Origin: Zychaea mexicana
Lineage: Eukaryota > Mucoromycota > Mucoromycetes > Mucorales > Lichtheimiaceae
Direction: 5' to 3'
DNA length: 64,000 nucleotides
NCBI RefSeq assembly: GCF_025766255.1
Contig: NW_026516677.1
Span: 1-64,000 of the forward strand
Positions 61,686 to 64,000 of the stretch are shown here, in pieces (positions within the stretch are counted from its first letter, which is position 1; each line of letters starts with the position of its first letter). The notes below the pieces were generated by a model. The model saw nothing but the letters and a program-made list of their open reading frames with translations, did not search any database and was not told the origin of the DNA. The translations under genes were made by a program, and so were the position numbers.

Positions 61686-64000
61686 ATGGAAAATTATCTT
61701 ACCACTACCTTTATCACTCGCCCAGCAAATGATGATGCGCCTGCAACATTATTTATTTCGAGATCAGAATATCGCAACTGGATCGAAGCTCAAGAGACGC
61801 AATACAACTGCAAGTTTTATAATAAAACGAAAACTGAACGTGGACGCAAAGAGAAGAACGAAGAGTATCTTCAAAATGGATACACACCTCCTCCACCCGG
61901 TCAAAAGCGCAGCAGAGGAAGAGAAGCATTCTACTTCAATGAAGTAAACCTTTCAAAAAATTTTATTGTAAACATAAAAAACATTTGTGTGATACTTATT
62001 AGATGACTTCTACTTCTGCTTTGTGTATAATCCATCTGCGATAGTACTACACGTGCCAACGGGCTGGTCCTCCTCGTGGAACGAACTCATTTTGTTGCAA
62101 TTGCCAAGCAGGATTTACTGCCTTTGTCAACCAAGACAGTGAAAACAAGGACATGATCACGGTACAATACCGGCGTAAGCATACGGTCATGAACCTGGCA
62201 GCAACATAGATACAACATCCGGTACACTCCCTAGCTTTGTGATGCAATTCATTCAAGAGCAAGTAGAGAAAAGTCTTACCTGGAGAAATATCAAACATAT
62301 GCTTCGTCTCGACAAAGATGTTCTTGATAAAATCTTGGTTGACGAAACATATGATAACATACCTCAATCCATTCGAGTCAATTATCACCATGTCTATTTT
62401 GCAATGAAAGTGCATCTTCGACGTCAATCCCAACTTGATCCTTCCATGGCAATCAGTCTTGGTAAATGGGGTGACAAAATAGAACAAGAGAAAGGACATT
62501 TTACTTCAAAAAATCTTGATAGATATGAAGAGGGAATGTTCTTTTTCGCGTTCATGTCACAATGGCAATTAAATGTACAACAATCGATCCAAATGGATAT
62601 ACATTATACACGTACGTAATCATATATATATTCCTTGTTATATAGCAATTGAAAGAGGACGGAGACCTTGTTTGTCTTGATTCACCCATAAGACTTGTGT
62701 GGATGGTGCCAATCATGACTGTTATCTCTATACACTTGTAGCAAGATGCAGGACTACCGCAAAGGGCAAGCCATTGGCGTGGATGATCACAAATTCACAA
62801 GCTCAATATCCTATTTTGTATTGGCTTCAATGGCTGAAGGATGAGCATGAATATATACCACCCCGTGTTATAATCGACGATTCTGATACAGAAATTATTG
62901 CTATTAATAAGGCGTATAACTATGTAAATGATGATCCGTCCACTAACACATTTACTGACAAAGTGAAGATACTTATCTGCCACTGGCATGTCCTTAGAGC
63001 ATGGAAGAAGAACATTCTTTCCAAACTCACCGCAAAACCGTCCACTCCATCGAAGACTCTGAAGGAGAAGAAAGACATGCGTGAACATGCACTTTCCCTA
63101 ATGATGAATATGATGAAAGCTGAGGTACCAACGGATTTCGATCTTGAACATGAACGATTCGAAACTTGGTCCATTGATAGTGAGGATGAATGGGAAAGTG
63201 CTCGTTTGTATTTGTACTTTGAGAGGGAGTTTCTTCCTAAACGTGAGAAATGGAGCCAATCATGGCGCAGTGTAAGTTTTTGCTTCATCTTATATTTTCA
63301 TGTACATTTTCGACGAATTCTGTTACTAACCACGAATATAAAAGCACCATCATCACATAAACACAAACAACTACATAGAGAGCTGGCATCGTCACCTCAA
63401 AGAAGTTTACCTACCAAGCTTGCGAAGACAACGTGTTGACGTGCTTGTCTATATCCTTTGGAGCCATGTTCTTCCAGATATAATGCAAGATCATGTTTGT
63501 ACGGTAGCCAACTTTAGGCTTCGTACAATGAACAAGGCAGAAAGAATGAGACTTGCAAGAGTCAATGAATTGAACGGTAAGTATCTCTTTCGCCATTTAA
63601 TATAATATTATTTCATATATACTATTATACAAACCTTTTTGCGCACATCATAGATGAAGAAGCCGCTGCCAAAATTGTTGGTCAAGAAGGGAACGTTTAC
63701 AAAGTACTTTCTTTCACTGACCCGGAAGAAAGTACTACATATGATGTTTCGGTCAATATCGACGAAGATTATCTTGTGTCGTGCACTTGTGTCGATCACC
63801 AGACAAACGGTTCACCATGCAAACATATGTATTTGGTATGTAAATACATAAGGGACTTGAGCGATCATTAACCTTTGTTTATATAAAGATCAATCGTGTC
63901 CTTGGAATCAGTTTGATCCGTCTACTATCACCACCACCATCATCATCATCATCATCGTCACAGCAAGAGCAACAGCCAATACAACAACCACAACATAGCA
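61686..64000 (+). mobile_element. MULE (Mutator-like) transposase, frameshifted, right end beyond window
   Basis: A spliced Mutator-like transposase frame starts at ATG 61686. The first exon ends at 61943, and the next exon (from about 62045) carries a Cys-rich DNA-binding block (CQRAGPP, then CCNCQAGFTAF, then YRRKHT). The MULE domain follows: the first catalytic Asp in VCLD (about 62670-62681), then GANHDCYLYTLVARC, the IIDDSDTE block with the second acid, ILICHWHVLRAWKKNI, and INTNNYIESWH with the third acid (about 63385). A SWIM zinc finger CTCVDHQTNGSPCKH lies at about 63781-63828, and a Gln/Ser-rich tail runs off the window. Two one-base losses break the frame: near 62184-62187 (after KHT) and near 62682-62687 (directly after the first catalytic Asp). 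Introns after 63269, 63578 and 63837 look intact. The copy is probably inactive but young. Confidence 0.85.

Overview
The window is nuclear DNA of a filamentous fungus, most likely Mucoromycota (Mucorales-like). The reasons are many short GT-AG introns, fungus-specific gene families (Shr3 chaperone, Bre4/YccS-like transporter, AreA-type GATA factor, Xbp1-like APSES factor, Kre9-like secreted protein), fungal KDZ and MULE DNA transposons, and low-complexity coding runs of Gln, Asn, Ser and His. No bacterial operon, rRNA, tRNA or CRISPR array was seen. I could not run searches, so the species is not determined. Exon models were built by hand from reading frame and splice consensus. All complete models below keep frame to the stop codon, except where breakage is stated.

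Layout, left to right. Bases 1-1423 hold a decayed KDZ transposase on the minus strand that runs off the window. Next come an ER Shr3-like permease chaperone (2389-3550, +), an unrecognised protein with seven N-Q-R repeats (6249-7951, +) and mitochondrial SSB/Rim1 (8271-9181, +). A sugar-metabolism group follows: an aldo/keto reductase carrying an in-frame stop (11059-12382, -), transketolase (12802-15652, -) and a divergent short-chain dehydrogenase (17578-18585, +). Then come a Bre4-like multi-pass membrane protein (18949-23133, -) and a small SVIP-like Cdc48/p97-binding protein (23448-24044, -). A 4.6-kb gene-poor stretch precedes the histone chaperone HIRA/Hir1 (28608-33214, +), which converges on a leucine-rich repeat protein (33393-34938, -).

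Bases 35-41 kb are gene-poor. They hold a possible unrecognised spliced gene and one of two decayed copies of a repeat family; the other copy is at 10.1-10.6 kb. The right part is regulatory-gene rich: an APSES/KilA-N transcription factor (41191-42876, -), TFIID subunit TAF4 (46816-49553, +), a secreted Kre9-like protein with a long acidic Trp-dotted repeat tail (49788-51656, -), a ubiquitin-binding UIM/UBZ4 protein with three altered fingers (52357-55104, -), an ELMO-domain protein (55539-57241, +) and an AreA-like factor with two GATA fingers (58014-61167, -). A MULE transposase with two single-base frameshifts (61686 to the window end, +) closes the window.

The genes do not form one pathway. 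Recurrent themes are chromatin and transcription (HIRA, TAF4, APSES, GATA), the ubiquitin/Cdc48 system (SVIP-like, UIM/UBZ4) and pentose-phosphate or polyol metabolism (transketolase, SDR, AKR). Both ends are flanked by transposon remains.
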